A DNA stretch of 64,000 nucleotides from Streptomyces sp. NBC_00306 (GTDB taxonomy: Bacteria; Actinomycetota; Actinomycetes; Streptomycetales; Streptomycetaceae), in assembly GCF_036169555.1 (NCBI RefSeq), contig NZ_CP108032.1, forward strand, positions 1,860,001-1,924,000, written 5' to 3'. A program made the position numbers and the translations under genes. Positions 33,995 to 43,426 of this stretch are shown here, piece after piece (the stretch's first letter is position 1; each line of letters begins with the position of its first letter). The notes under the pieces are model-generated. The model saw only the letters and a list, made by a program, of their open reading frames with translations, made no database searches and was not told the DNA's origin.

Positions 33995-34028
33995 GCAAGG
34001 CCCGCCCCCCGAAGGGAGCGGGCCTTGC
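33995..34028 (-). terminator. Intrinsic terminator of rpsA
   Basis: Perfect 11-bp inverted repeat GCAAGGCCCGC (33995-34005) and complement (34018-34028), 12-nt loop, 28 nt beyond the rpsA stop at 34057. Confidence 0.8.
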
Positions 34029-34056
34029 TGTCAGCTGTCAGTCAGCCGGCAGAGCG

Positions 34057-35559
34057 TCAGCTCTGGCCGCCGGCCAGCTTCTCGCGGAGGGCGGCGAGCG
34101 CCTCGTCCGACGCCAGGGCGCCGGAGTTGTCGTCCGACTCCGAGGAGTACGAACCGCCACTGCCACCGGCGGGCGCAGCGGCCGGAGCGGCGGTGCCACC
34201 CTCGGCAGCGGCGGCCTCGTCGGCCTCGCGGGACTTGATGACCTGGGCCTGGTGCTGCTCGAAGCGCTGCTGCGCCTCGGCGTACTGGCCCTCCCACGCC
34301 TCGCGCTGGGTCTCGAAGCCCTCGAGCCAGTCGTTGGTCTCGGGGTCGAAGCCCTCGGGGTAGATGTAGTTGCCCTGGTCGTCGTAGGACGCGGCCATGC
34401 CGTACAGGGTCGGGTCGAACTCGACCGAGGCCGGGTCGGCACCGAAGGACTCGTTGGCCTGCTTCAGCGAGAGGCTGATGCGGCGGCGCTCGAGGTCGAT
34501 GTCGATGACCTTGACGAAGATCTCGTCGTTGACCTGGACGACCTGCTCCGGGATCTCCACGTGGCGCTCGGCCAGCTCGGAGATGTGGACCAGACCCTCG
34601 ATGCCCTCGTCGACGCGCACGAACGCACCGAAGGGAACGAGCTTGGTGACCTTACCGGGAACAACCTGCCCGATCTGGTGCGTACGGGCGAACTGCTGCC
34701 ACGGGTCTTCCTGCGTCGCCTTGAGCGACAGGGAGACGCGCTCGCGGTCCATGTCGACGTCGAGAACCTCGACGGTGACTTCCTGGCCGACCTCGACAAC
34801 CTCGGAGGGGTGGTCGATGTGCTTCCAGGAGAGCTCGGAGACGTGAACCAGACCGTCGACGCCACCCAGGTCCACGAAGGCACCGAAGTTGACGATCGAG
34901 GAGACGACGCCGGAACGGACCTGACCCTTCTGGAGGGTCGTGAGGAAGGTCTGGCGAACCTCGGACTGAGTCTGCTCCAGCCAGGCACGGCGGGACAGGA
35001 CCACGTTGTTGCGGTTCTTGTCCAGCTCGATGATCTTGGCCTCGAGCTCCTTGCCCACGTAGGGCTGGAGGTCGCGAACACGGCGCATCTCGACCAGGGA
35101 GGCCGGGAGGAAGCCGCGGAGGCCGATGTCGAGGATGAGACCACCCTTGACGACCTCGATGACGGTACCGGTGACGATGCCGTCCTCTTCCTTGATCTTC
35201 TCGATGGTGCCCCACGCCCGCTCGTACTGGGCGCGCTTCTTCGAGAGGATCAGGCGGCCTTCCTTGTCCTCCTTCTGGAGAACAAGGGCCTCGATCTCGT
35301 CGCCGACCTTGACGACCTCGTTGGGGTCGACGTCGTGCTTGATCGAGAGCTCGCGGCTCGGGATGACACCTTCGGTCTTGTAACCGATGTCGAGCAGGAC
35401 CTCGTCCCGGTCGACCTTCACGATGACGCCGTCGACGATGTCGCCGTCGTTGAAGTACTTGATCGTTTCGTCGATCGCGGCGAGGAAGGCTTCCTCGTTA
35501 CCGATGTCGTTGACCGCTACCTGCGGGGTGGTTGCGGTGGTCTCGGTGCTGCTCGTCAT
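34057..35559 (-). CDS. rpsA: 30S ribosomal protein S1
   Basis: 500 residues from ATG 35559 (MTSSTETTAT). Four S1 RNA-binding domains are seen, each with the G-x-V-x-x-V pattern: GDIVDGVIVKVDRDEVLLDIGYK, DGIVTGTVIEVVKGGLILDIGLRGFLPAS, GQVRSGVVSSIVNFGAFVDLGGVDGLVHVSEL and GQVVPGKVTKLVPFGAFVRVDEGIEGLVHISEL (starts near 43, 130, 213, 298). The four-domain form is normal for actinobacteria. The C-terminal tail from ~430 is acidic/low complexity. S1 binds mRNA on the 30S subunit. The promoter at 35778-35806 gives a leader of about 215 nt. Confidence 0.98.
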   Translation of the reverse strand: MTSSTETTATTPQVAVNDIGNEEAFLAAIDETIKYFNDGDIVDGVIVKVDRDEVLLDIGYKTEGVIPSRELSIKHDVDPNEVVKVGDEIEALVLQKEDKEGRLILSKKRAQYERAWGTIEKIKEEDGIVTGTVIEVVKGGLILDIGLRGFLPASLVEMRRVRDLQPYVGKELEAKIIELDKNRNNVVLSRRAWLEQTQSEVRQTFLTTLQKGQVRSGVVSSIVNFGAFVDLGGVDGLVHVSELSWKHIDHPSEVVEVGQEVTVEVLDVDMDRERVSLSLKATQEDPWQQFARTHQIGQVVPGKVTKLVPFGAFVRVDEGIEGLVHISELAERHVEIPEQVVQVNDEIFVKVIDIDLERRRISLSLKQANESFGADPASVEFDPTLYGMAASYDDQGNYIYPEGFDPETNDWLEGFETQREAWEGQYAEAQQRFEQHQAQVIKSREADEAAAAEGGTAAPAAAPAGGSGGSYSSESDDNSGALASDEALAALREKLAGGQS

Positions 35560-35777
35560 GTGGGAAAAGGCTCCGGTGCGGACATTGAAGTCGTAGGTAC
35601 TGCTACGCCGAGAACCCGTATCGCAGCTGCAGAAGCCGGACAGCCTTGGAAGCGCCGACCCGGGTGGCTGTTCCGGAGAACACGCCTCGGGGGCGCCTCG
35701 TGAACCGAGGGGACATACATACAGATGCGAGCGCGACCTGCTCCGTCTGAGGCGCGCAGGCCCGCAGCGCAACTTGT

Positions 35778-35806
35778 AGCATACGGGGGCAGCCGGAGGC
35801 GGTCAA
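35778..35806 (-). promoter_or_regulatory. Near-consensus vegetative promoter of rpsA
   Basis: On the minus strand TTGACC (35806-35801) is followed after exactly 17 nt by TATGCT (35783-35778). This is very close to the sigma-70/HrdB consensus and unusual in clarity for this GC content. Transcription would start near 35771 and run into rpsA. Confidence 0.8.
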
Positions 35807-35915
35807 TGCGCGAAGGCGCACACCCGGGGCGGATCGCCCCAATCCCGGCACAACTAATGTTTGCAGAGGCCACAACGGCCGCCCTGTGGCGCGCTGAACG
35901 CAAACTACAACGACG

Positions 35916-36743
35916 GTGGAAATGATCCAAGACCTGAGCGACCTCCAGGATCCAGAACCGGAAGCCACCCGGCGTGACGCCGGGAACACGGAGAGCAGCC
36001 GGGCCAGTCGCGGGTGGTGGGACCGCCACGCCGACGAGTACCAGAGCGAGCACGGCGCCTTCCTCGGTGACGACCATTTCGTCTGGGGACCGGAAGGGCT
36101 CGACGAGGCGGAGGCCGGACTGCTCGGCACCGTCTCCTCGCTGGAGGGCCTGGACATTCTCGAGATCGGCGCGGGCGCGGCGCAGTGCTCGCGCTGGCTG
36201 AAGGCGCAGGGCGCGCGCCCCGTGGCGCTCGACCTCTCGCACCGCCAGCTCCAGCACGCGCTGCGGATCGGCGGCGGCATTCCCCTGGTGGAGGCGGACG
36301 CGACGGCGCTGCCCTTCGCCGACGGCTCCTTCGACCTGGCCTGTTCCGCCTACGGGGCGGTGCCGTTCGTGGCCGATCCGGTGCAGGTGTTCACCGAGGT
36401 CCACCGGGTGCTGCGGCCCGGCGGGCGCTGGGTCTTCTCCGTCACGCACCCCGTGCGCTGGGCGTTCCCGGACGAGCCGGGCCCCGAGGGCCTGAGCGTG
36501 GCTGCGTCGTACTTCGACCGCACCCCGTACGTCGAGCAGGACGACATGGGCCGCGCGGTCTACGTCGAGCACCACCGGACGCTCGGCGACCGGGTGCGGG
36601 ACGTGGTCGCGGGCGGCTTCCGGCTGGTGGACCTGGTCGAGCCGGAGTGGCCGGCCTGGAACAGCCAGGAGTGGGGCGGCTGGTCCCCGCTGCGCGGGAA
36701 CCTGATCCCGGGGACGGCCATCTTCGTCTGCGAGCGGGCGTGA
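35916..36743 (+). CDS. Class I SAM-dependent methyltransferase
   Basis: 275 residues from ATG 35916 (a second ATG two codons later, MIQDLSD, is equally possible). Rossmann methyltransferase: motif I ILEIGAGAAQCSRWL near residue 83, acidic motif II VALDLSHRQL, EADATALPFADGSFDLACSAYG (motif III region) and VLRPGGRWVFSVTHP after it. The C-terminal VAGGFRLVDLVEPEWP block resembles small-molecule or cell-wall methyltransferases; substrate unknown. The stop overlaps the start of hrpB by 4 nt (GTGA), so the two form a coupled operon. The rpsA promoter is divergent from it. Confidence 0.9.
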   Translation: MEMIQDLSDLQDPEPEATRRDAGNTESSRASRGWWDRHADEYQSEHGAFLGDDHFVWGPEGLDEAEAGLLGTVSSLEGLDILEIGAGAAQCSRWLKAQGARPVALDLSHRQLQHALRIGGGIPLVEADATALPFADGSFDLACSAYGAVPFVADPVQVFTEVHRVLRPGGRWVFSVTHPVRWAFPDEPGPEGLSVAASYFDRTPYVEQDDMGRAVYVEHHRTLGDRVRDVVAGGFRLVDLVEPEWPAWNSQEWGGWSPLRGNLIPGTAIFVCERA

Positions 36744-39283
36744 GCGAGGACGACGGGCTCGGTATACGGACGGGGGAGGCGGAGCGGCTGCCGGTGCGTT
36801 CGGCGCTGCCGGCGCTGGAGCAGGCGCTCGACACGCACGGCTGCGCGGTGCTCTGCGCTCCTCCCGGGACGGGCAAGACAACGCTCGTACCGCTCGTGCT
36901 CGCCGGGCGTGGCGCGCGGGTCGTGGTCGCCGAGCCGCGCCGGATCGCGGCCCGGGCGGCGGCGCGGCGCATGGCCTGGCTGCTCGGCGAGCGGGTGGGG
37001 CGGAGAGTCGGCTTCACCGTCCGCGGTGAACGAGTGGTCTCGGCCGAGACGGTCGTCGAGGTGGTCACCACCGGTGTGCTGCTCCAGCGGCTCCAGCGTG
37101 ACCAGGAGCTGGCCGGAATCGATGCGGTGATCCTCGACGAGTGCCACGAGCGGCATCTCGACGCGGACACGGTGGCCGCGTTCCTCCTGGACGTACGGGC
37201 CGCGCTGCGGCCGGAACTGAAACTGGTGGCGGCGTCGGCGACCACCGATGCCGAGGGCTGGGCGCGACTGCTCGGCGACGCCCCGGTGGTCGAGGCGCAG
37301 GGCACCACGCATCCGGTTCAGGTGGTGTGGGCCCCGCCCGCGCGGCCGGTGCGGCCGCCGCACGGCATGCGGGTGGATCCCGCGCTGCTGACGCATGTGG
37401 CCTCGGTGATCCGGCGGGCGCTGGCCGAACAGAGCGGGGATGTCCTGTGCTTTCTGCCCGGAGTCGGGGAGATCGGCAGGGTCGCCGGACAGCTGGGCGG
37501 TGCGGACGCGGAGGTGCTCCAGGTCCACGGGCGCGCTCCGGCGGCGGTGCAGGACGCGGTGCTGGCGGGCTCGGCGGGTGTCCGGCGGGTGGTGCTGGCG
37601 ACCTCGGTGGCCGAATCGAGCCTGACGGTGCCGGGTGTGCGAACCGTCGTGGACGCGGGGCTGGCGCGCGAGCCCCGCATGGACCACGCCCGAGGACTGA
37701 GCGCGCTCACCACGGTCCGCGTCTCACAGGCGGCGGCCCGCCAGCGGGCGGGCCGCGCCGGCCGGGAGGCCCCGGGCACGGTGTACCGCTGCTGGTCCGA
37801 GGCGGAGGACGGCCGGCTGGTCCGCTTCCCCTCCCCCGAGATCAAGGTCGCCGATCTGACGGCCTTCGCGTTGCAGACCGCATGCTGGGGCGACCCGTCC
37901 GCCACCGGGCTCGCCCTGCTGGACCAGCCGCCGGCCGGTGCGATGTCGTCGGCGCGCTCGGTGCTGTCCGCGATCGGTGCGGTGGACGAGGAGGGCCGTG
38001 CGACGCAGCGCGGCACCACGCTCTCCCGCATCGGTGTCCACCCCCGGCTGGCGCGGGCTCTCCTGGACGGCGCGCCGGAGGTGGGCGCGCGCCGCGCGGC
38101 GGAGGTGGTGGCGTTGCTGAGCGAGGAGCCGCCACGGGAGTACGGGGACGATCTGGCGGCGGCCTGGCGCACGGCGCGGCGCGGCGGCGACGCGTATGCG
38201 GGCCGGTGGACCTCGGAGGCCCGCCGACTGCAGTCGTCACTGGCGGGAGCAGGCGGCCATGACCCGGGGGAGGGGAGCCAGGGCGGGGCCGGTCAGGGCG
38301 AGGACGCCGTCGCGGGGCTCGTGACGGCGCTCGCGTTTCCCGAGCGCATCGCCCGGGCCCGCGGCGAGGGCGCCTTTCTGATGGCTTCCGGAACCGGGGC
38401 GGAGCTCGCGGAGGGATCCCGCCTGCGGACGTCCGGCTGGCTGGCGGTCGCGGTGGCCGACCGCCCGTCCGCCGCCGCCTCGGCCCGCGTACGTCTCGCC
38501 GCCGTCGTCGACGAGGACACCGCCCGCAGAGCCGCGGCCCATCTCCTCGCCGCCGGCGAGGAGGTCCACTGGGAGAACGGGGACGTCGTCGCCCGGGACG
38601 TCCGGCGGCTCGGGGCGATCGAGCTGTCCGCCCGCGCCCTCAGGAACCCGGACCCCGCTCTCGTCCGTGCCGCCCTGCTCGACGGGCTGCACCGTGAGGG
38701 GCTCGGCCTGCTGCACTGGACGCGGGACGCGGAAGGGCTGCGCGAACGCCTCGCCTTTTTGCACCGGGAGCTCGGCGAGCCCTGGCCGGACGTGTCGGAC
38801 ACGGCGCTGCTGGACCGCGCCTGCGAGTGGCTGGAACCCGAGCTGTCACGGGCCCGTCGGCGATCCGATGTCGGGCGTGTCCCGGCGGGGCAGGCGTTGC
38901 AGCGGCTGCTGCCCTGGGCGGGCGGTGAGGCCTCCCGGCTCGACGAGCTCGCGCCGGAGCGTATCGAGGTGCCGAGCGGCTCGCGGATCCGTGTCGCGTA
39001 CGGGGGTGCGCAGCCCGTCCTCGCGGTGAAGCTCCAGGAACTGTTCGGGCTGCGCGAGACACCGCGCGTGGCGGGCGTACCCGTCCTGGTCCATCTGCTC
39101 TCCCCCGCGGGCCGCCCCGCGGCCGTCACCGCCGACCTGGCGTCGTTCTGGAAGGACGGATACGCGGCCGTACGGGCCGAACTGCGCGGCCGCTACCCCA
39201 AGCACCCCTGGCCGCAGGACCCTTCGGCCGCGGAGCCGACCCGGCACACGAAGGCGCGTCAGGACCGGCAGAGCCGGGGCTGA
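36740..39283 (+). CDS. hrpB: ATP-dependent RNA helicase HrpB (DEAH family)
   Basis: 847 residues from GTG 36740. Superfamily 2 DExH helicase: Walker A APPGTGKTT at 40-48, then [16 protein letters not shown] (motif Ia), DECHER (motif II, ~132), SATTDAEGWARLL (motif III) and QRAGRAGREAPGTVYRCW (motif VI, ~335). The HA2-like and HrpB C-terminal domains follow, including LPWAGGEASRLDELAPERIEVPSG. HrpB proteins are cytoplasmic, with a poorly defined role in RNA metabolism; in Streptomyces they are non-essential in general. Translation appears coupled to the upstream methyltransferase. Confidence 0.95.
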   Translation: MSEDDGLGIRTGEAERLPVRSALPALEQALDTHGCAVLCAPPGTGKTTLVPLVLAGRGARVVVAEPRRIAARAAARRMAWLLGERVGRRVGFTVRGERVVSAETVVEVVTTGVLLQRLQRDQELAGIDAVILDECHERHLDADTVAAFLLDVRAALRPELKLVAASATTDAEGWARLLGDAPVVEAQGTTHPVQVVWAPPARPVRPPHGMRVDPALLTHVASVIRRALAEQSGDVLCFLPGVGEIGRVAGQLGGADAEVLQVHGRAPAAVQDAVLAGSAGVRRVVLATSVAESSLTVPGVRTVVDAGLAREPRMDHARGLSALTTVRVSQAAARQRAGRAGREAPGTVYRCWSEAEDGRLVRFPSPEIKVADLTAFALQTACWGDPSATGLALLDQPPAGAMSSARSVLSAIGAVDEEGRATQRGTTLSRIGVHPRLARALLDGAPEVGARRAAEVVALLSEEPPREYGDDLAAAWRTARRGGDAYAGRWTSEARRLQSSLAGAGGHDPGEGSQGGAGQGEDAVAGLVTALAFPERIARARGEGAFLMASGTGAELAEGSRLRTSGWLAVAVADRPSAAASARVRLAAVVDEDTARRAAAHLLAAGEEVHWENGDVVARDVRRLGAIELSARALRNPDPALVRAALLDGLHREGLGLLHWTRDAEGLRERLAFLHRELGEPWPDVSDTALLDRACEWLEPELSRARRRSDVGRVPAGQALQRLLPWAGGEASRLDELAPERIEVPSGSRIRVAYGGAQPVLAVKLQELFGLRETPRVAGVPVLVHLLSPAGRPAAVTADLASFWKDGYAAVRAELRGRYPKHPWPQDPSAAEPTRHTKARQDRQSRG

Positions 39284-39289
39284 CGGGTC

Positions 39290-40279
39290 TCAGGCCCCGA
39301 CGGGCTCCGGCTCGCGGTCCGCCGAGGGCTCTCGTGGCCGGCGGCTGCGGGCCTCGAGCACCAAGGCGAGGGCGAGGAGTCCGCCGCCCAGGACGAGGAA
39401 GCCCCACGGCAGATACGAGGTCATGAGGAGCACCAGCCGCCGCTGGGACGTGACGAGGGCGACCGTGTGGTCGAGGTAGTCGGGGCGCATCTTCACATGA
39501 CCGGAGAAGGCGGTCACCTTGTCCCGGCCGCCCAGCAAGGTGCCGCCGCGCAGCTCCTCCTGGTGGATCTCCTCGCCGTTGACGGGCGCGCCGGTGACCG
39601 GGTCGACCCAGAACATGCGTTTGGTGGTGTACCAGCGGGAGGTTCCGGTCTGCTTCTCCAGGGTGCTCGCGTCGACGCCGGGGATGGGCATCTTCTTCGG
39701 GTAGGGCACCTTCGTCCACGGGATCGTCTGCTCGAAGTAGTAGACGTCCAAGCCCCGGAAGGTCCTGGTCCCCCGGTAGTGGATGGGCGCGGACCTCCTC
39801 GTCTGCGCGTCGAAGTACTCGTAGTCCCGCTTCTCGGTGAGGAAGGGCCACTTGAACTCGATGCCCTCGCGCCGCACCGCCTGACCGTCGACCGCCTCGC
39901 CGGTGGCGTGGACGGGTGCCTGGCTGTGGGCGTCGAAGATGTACCGCTCGGGAATCGCGGAGACCATCGCCCCGTCGGGGCCCTGGACGTAGGAGAGCGA
40001 GTCCCAGACGACGACATCGCGTCCGGCGCTGCGCTCGATCCGCTCCGACTCCTCCACATTGCCCTTGAGCGTCTGCACGATGGTGACCTTCTCGACCTCC
40101 TTCGCCTGGAGGGTGCCGTAGTCGAGGAGGGTCGCGGGCTTCGCCTCCAGCACCATCTCCTGGTACTGGCCCGGCGGAACCTTGGCGAGCCGCGGAAAGG
40201 CGTACCAGCGCAGCAGCGGTGAGAGCGCGGCGAAGAAGACGGCGAAGGCGAGGAGTACGAGACTGGCGCGGCGGCGCAT
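39290..40279 (-). CDS. DUF3068 membrane-anchored extracellular protein
   Basis: 329 residues, ATG 40279. Topology: an N-terminal helix (LVLLAFAVFFAALSPLLRWY), a large extracytoplasmic beta-rich domain (~30-275) and a C-terminal helix (TSYLPWGFLVLGGGLLALALVL) with a charged cytoplasmic tail. DUF3068 members include the PorA-like family of actinobacteria, whose role is not clear. Landmarks are ERYIFDAHSQAPVHATGEAVDG, FLTEKRDYEYFDAQTRR and IPWTKVPYPKKMPIPG. It converges on hrpB with a 6-bp gap between the stops and sits upstream of a 45-residue peptide gene on the same strand order. Confidence 0.88.
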   Translation of the reverse strand: MRRRASLVLLAFAVFFAALSPLLRWYAFPRLAKVPPGQYQEMVLEAKPATLLDYGTLQAKEVEKVTIVQTLKGNVEESERIERSAGRDVVVWDSLSYVQGPDGAMVSAIPERYIFDAHSQAPVHATGEAVDGQAVRREGIEFKWPFLTEKRDYEYFDAQTRRSAPIHYRGTRTFRGLDVYYFEQTIPWTKVPYPKKMPIPGVDASTLEKQTGTSRWYTTKRMFWVDPVTGAPVNGEEIHQEELRGGTLLGGRDKVTAFSGHVKMRPDYLDHTVALVTSQRRLVLLMTSYLPWGFLVLGGGLLALALVLEARSRRPREPSADREPEPVGA

Positions 40280-40292
40280 GGGCCGGCCCTCC

Positions 40293-40430
40293 CTACTTCT
40301 TGGGGCCGGGGACGGTGGTCAGCAGCGGCTTCGGGGAGGTCTCGCCCGGGGGTGACCCCATCGCCGTGACCGTGAGGACGAGGGCGAGGGCGGCGGCCAG
40401 CCCGATGGCGGCGGCGACGAGTGCGCGCAT
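40293..40430 (-). CDS. Small SPW_0924-type membrane peptide
   Basis: 45 residues from ATG 40430 (MRALVAAAIG). One hydrophobic helix (residues 4-24) is followed by the short tail PPGETSPKPLLTTVPGPKK. The SPKPLLTTVP ending matches what I recall of the SPW_0924 family of Streptomyces small peptides, usually next to DUF3068. It lies 13 nt upstream of the DUF3068 start, in the same operon. No function is known. It was found within a longer frame that begins at 40553; the start at 40430 gives the family length. Confidence 0.75.
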   Translation of the reverse strand: MRALVAAAIGLAAALALVLTVTAMGSPPGETSPKPLLTTVPGPKK

Positions 40431-40525
40431 GCTCGGCCTCCCGGAGCGTCGGGACCCACTCAGAATCTGATACTGCGTCAGAACGGGGGCACCGTAGCAA
40501 TCCGGCCGCGAGATGAGAACACGTA

Positions 40526-40564
40526 GCACCGCCCCTCTGCCGAGCGGTGGCAAAGGGGCGGTGC
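40526..40564 (-). terminator. Hairpin terminator downstream of lytic transglycosylase gene
   Basis: GCACCGCCCCT (40526-40536) pairs perfectly with AGGGGCGGTGC (40554-40564); the 17-nt loop contains a smaller stem. It lies about 20 nt past the leftward stop at 40585. Confidence 0.75.
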
Positions 40565-40584
40565 CGTCTGGGTCGTGCCGCGGG

Positions 40585-42303
40585 TCAGGCGGCCGGGGAC
40601 GCCGGAGCGCTCGGTGTGGCGGGCGGCGTCGCGGGCGGGGTCGTCGGGGTGTCCGGTGCGACCACCTTGAGCTCGATGGTCACCGTGCCGCCGCCGGCGG
40701 TGGTGAGCCGCAGGAGGAAGGTGCCGGTCTCGCCGTCCGCGAAGATCTTCGGGAGGGTCAGCAGGCCGTCGGCGCGGGTCTTGAGGTCCGTGAGCGTGCG
40801 GACCGGCTTGTCCTCGGGGCCCTTGAAGTACGGACCCTTGTCGTTCGCCGTCGGGTCCTCCGCGCTCTTGATGAGCGTGGCGGTGACCGCGACGCCTTCG
40901 GCCGCGGAGCCCTGGTACGTGGCCTTGAGCTCGACCGCCTGCGCGAACTCCGCGCCGGGCGCGGCCGTCAGCACCTCGTGGCTGGTCCGGCGGATCGCGT
41001 CCGCGGCACGCGGTACGACGGTGCCGGTGAAGCTGACGGGAGGAAGCGTGCGTCCCACGACCGAGGCCCGCACGGTGAACGTGCCGGTCTTCTCACCGGC
41101 CTTGATGACGGGCGCGGCCACGGTGCCGTCGGCGCCGGTGGCGGCGACGGTGCTCGCCTTGCCGCCGGCGAAGCGGGCGTCGGTGTCCCCGACGATCTCG
41201 AAGCGGACAGGCTGCTTGGCGACCGTGCGGCCCGCGGCGTTCTTCACGCGGACGGTGGCCTTCTCGGCGAAGTCGCGCCCCGCCATGGCGGTCAGCTCTG
41301 CCGCGCCGGCCCGCTCGATGCGGGTGATCGGCGACGGCGGCGTCGTGGTCGGCGGGGGCGTGGTCGGCGGCTTGGTGCCGCCACCGGGCTTGGCCGGCGG
41401 CGTCGGCTTGGGCGTCGTCCCCGGAGTGCTGGGCGGCGTCGGGGAGGGCGAGGGCAGCGTCTCGGCGCCGGCGGGGAAGGAGTCGGGCCCGCTCGTGTCG
41501 GGCAGGACGCCGGTGCCGTCCGGGACCTCGTGCGTACCGCGCTTGTAGTAGTCGAACCAGGACAGCACCGTCCGCAGGTACTCCTGGGAGTGGTTGTAGC
41601 CGAGGATCGCGCGGTCGAGGTGCGACTTGACCCCGAGGTCCCGGTCGCCCGCGCAGAGGTAACGGCCCGCGGCCAGCGCCGCGTCGTAGATGTTGTTCGG
41701 GTCCTTGCGGCCGTCGCCGTTGGCGTCCTGGCCCCACGTCGCCCAGGTGGAGGGGATGAACTGCATCGGGCCGACCGCGCGGTCGTGCGTCGAGTCGCCG
41801 TCGAAGGCACCGTTGTCGGTGTCCGATATGTTCGCGAAGCCGACGCCGTTGAGCACGGGGCCGAGGATCGGCGAGAAGGTGGTGCCGTCGGCGTCGACCT
41901 TGCCGCCGCGCGCCTGGCCGGACTCCACCTTGCCGATGGCGGCGAGCAGTTGCCACGGCACATGGCAGCCGGGGTCCGAGGCCGCGATGGTCTGCTGGGC
42001 CTGCTTGTAGGCGGCGAGGACGGTCGCGGGTATGCCCGCTTCCGCCGTTCCGGTCGCCGGCAGGTCGACCGAGGTGCCGGGCTTGTCGGGGGTGTTGAGC
42101 GGCGGCAGGTCGGTGTAGTAGGGGGAGTTGCCGGTGACCGGGGTGCCCGGCGGCGGCGTGGCGTCGGACGCCCCCTGGCTGTCACCCGTGGTGGCATGCG
42201 TGATGCCGGGCGCCTGTGAGGCGGAGAGTGCGGCCACAGCAGCCGCGGCCACTGCGGTCGTGGTCGCTCCCCTGCGCAGCCGGCGGCCGAATTGCGCTGC
42301 CAT
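40585..42303 (-). CDS. Secreted lytic transglycosylase (SLT) with C-terminal Ig-like repeats
   Basis: 572 residues, ATG 42303. A signal peptide covers ~1-36 (RRLRRG..., TTTAVAAAAVAALSASQA). The SLT muramidase domain (~100-245) contains IPATVLAAYKQAQ, WQLLAAIGKVESGQA with the catalytic Glu, SPILGPVLNG and RAVGPMQFIPSTWATWGQD...NNIYDAALAAGRYLC, typical of family 103-type enzymes. A Pro/Thr-rich linker (~280-325) leads to two Ig-like or invasin-like beta domains (~330-430, 440-540). It cleaves peptidoglycan outside the membrane. Streptomyces homologues are often controlled by c-di-AMP riboswitches, but I could not confirm one in this leader. Confidence 0.92.
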   Translation of the reverse strand: MAAQFGRRLRRGATTTAVAAAAVAALSASQAPGITHATTGDSQGASDATPPPGTPVTGNSPYYTDLPPLNTPDKPGTSVDLPATGTAEAGIPATVLAAYKQAQQTIAASDPGCHVPWQLLAAIGKVESGQARGGKVDADGTTFSPILGPVLNGVGFANISDTDNGAFDGDSTHDRAVGPMQFIPSTWATWGQDANGDGRKDPNNIYDAALAAGRYLCAGDRDLGVKSHLDRAILGYNHSQEYLRTVLSWFDYYKRGTHEVPDGTGVLPDTSGPDSFPAGAETLPSPSPTPPSTPGTTPKPTPPAKPGGGTKPPTTPPPTTTPPSPITRIERAGAAELTAMAGRDFAEKATVRVKNAAGRTVAKQPVRFEIVGDTDARFAGGKASTVAATGADGTVAAPVIKAGEKTGTFTVRASVVGRTLPPVSFTGTVVPRAADAIRRTSHEVLTAAPGAEFAQAVELKATYQGSAAEGVAVTATLIKSAEDPTANDKGPYFKGPEDKPVRTLTDLKTRADGLLTLPKIFADGETGTFLLRLTTAGGGTVTIELKVVAPDTPTTPPATPPATPSAPASPAA

Positions 42304-42502
42304 ACGTCTGTTCCCTCCCGAGGTGCCGCGCGCTCCCCAGCGCGATGACTCAGGCGACCCTACGGCACCTATGTGCCTCAGGACACCGTTACCTGACCGG
42401 TTTTCACCACTTCGCCATCTCCGGATCCACCGGATTCCGGCACCGGTCCATCACGCATACTGACCGTCAAAGATCCGGATCGGTTCCAGGGGGACTTCAC
42501 GT

Positions 42503-43315
42503 ATGCCGTTCACGCTGAGCCACGCCGCCGCGGTGCTGCCCGGCATCCGCCGGGACGGACGGGCGCGCGGACCGCTGCTCGCCTCGGCGCTCGTGACGGG
42601 TTCGCTCGCGCCGGACATGACGTACTTCGCGGCGACGGCGGTGCCCGGGGCCATGGAGTTCGGGGAGTTCACGCATGCGCCGGCCGGTGTGCTGACCGTC
42701 GATGTGGCCGTCGCGGCCGCGCTGGTGGCGGTGTGGCTGATGGTGCGTGACCCGCTGCTGGCCCTGCTGCCCACCCGCTGGCAGGGGCGCGTCCACGCCT
42801 GCGTCCGGGGCGAGGGCGGGAGCGGCCGGCGGGACCTGGCCTTCGGGTTCCGCTTCTATGTCTCGGCCGTGCTCGGCGCGCTCACGCATGTGGTGTGGGA
42901 CGCCTTCACCCATCACGACCGCTGGGGTACCCGGGTGCTGCCGGTGCTCAACGAGACGGTGGCCGGTCTCGGGCTCTTCCAGTACGCGCAGTACGGCAGT
43001 TCGGCGCTCGCGCTGGTGGTGCTCGGCTGGTTCCTGATGTCCGCGCTGCGGCGGCAGCCCGCGGCCGCGCCGCCGGCGTCCGTGCCGGTGCTCGACAGCC
43101 GGGGGCGGCGGCTCGCCGTGGCCCTGCTGGGAGGTTGCGTCCTGCTCGGCGTCGTCCAGCGGTGTGCTCGCTGGTACGCGTACTACGGGCACATCAGCTC
43201 GCCCCTGGACATCATCCCGACGGCCTGCTTCGGGGCGGGTGCGGGGCTCGCGGTGGGCATGGTGGTGTACGGGGCGGGAATGCGCCTGCGCGCACGGGCG
43301 GTTGAACGCGTCTGA
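42503..43315 (+). CDS. DUF4184 family membrane protein
   Basis: 270 residues, ATG 42503. It begins with MPFTLSHAAAVLP, the DUF4184 hallmark. Several hydrophobic helices follow (TVDVAVAAALVAVWLMV, FRFYVSAVLGALTHVVWDAFTHHDR, SALALVVLGWFLMSAL, LAVALLGGCVLLGVVQ, ACFGAGAGLAVGMVVYG). The conserved histidines in LSHA, FTHAP, LTHVVWDAFTHHD suggest metal binding, and the fold is related to membrane-bound metal-dependent hydrolases of the YdjM type; no activity has been shown. It is divergent from the lytic transglycosylase and convergent with polA. Confidence 0.88.
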   Translation: MPFTLSHAAAVLPGIRRDGRARGPLLASALVTGSLAPDMTYFAATAVPGAMEFGEFTHAPAGVLTVDVAVAAALVAVWLMVRDPLLALLPTRWQGRVHACVRGEGGSGRRDLAFGFRFYVSAVLGALTHVVWDAFTHHDRWGTRVLPVLNETVAGLGLFQYAQYGSSALALVVLGWFLMSALRRQPAAAPPASVPVLDSRGRRLAVALLGGCVLLGVVQRCARWYAYYGHISSPLDIIPTACFGAGAGLAVGMVVYGAGMRLRARAVERV

Positions 43316-43426
43316 GCCCCCGCCCCTCCCCCACCGCTTCCGGGCGGGGGACGGACAGAGGCCCGAGCGGGGCCGCCCCGGCGGACAGGGGCCGGAGCGG
43401 GACGCTCTTCCTGACGGACGGCAGGC

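Noticed and set aside
42304..42480. c-di-AMP (ydaO) riboswitch upstream of the lytic transglycosylase
   Set aside because: A hairpin GGCAC-ATAG-GTGCC followed by TAGGG resembles one part of the class, but the other conserved blocks were not found. A covariance search with RF00379 would settle it.
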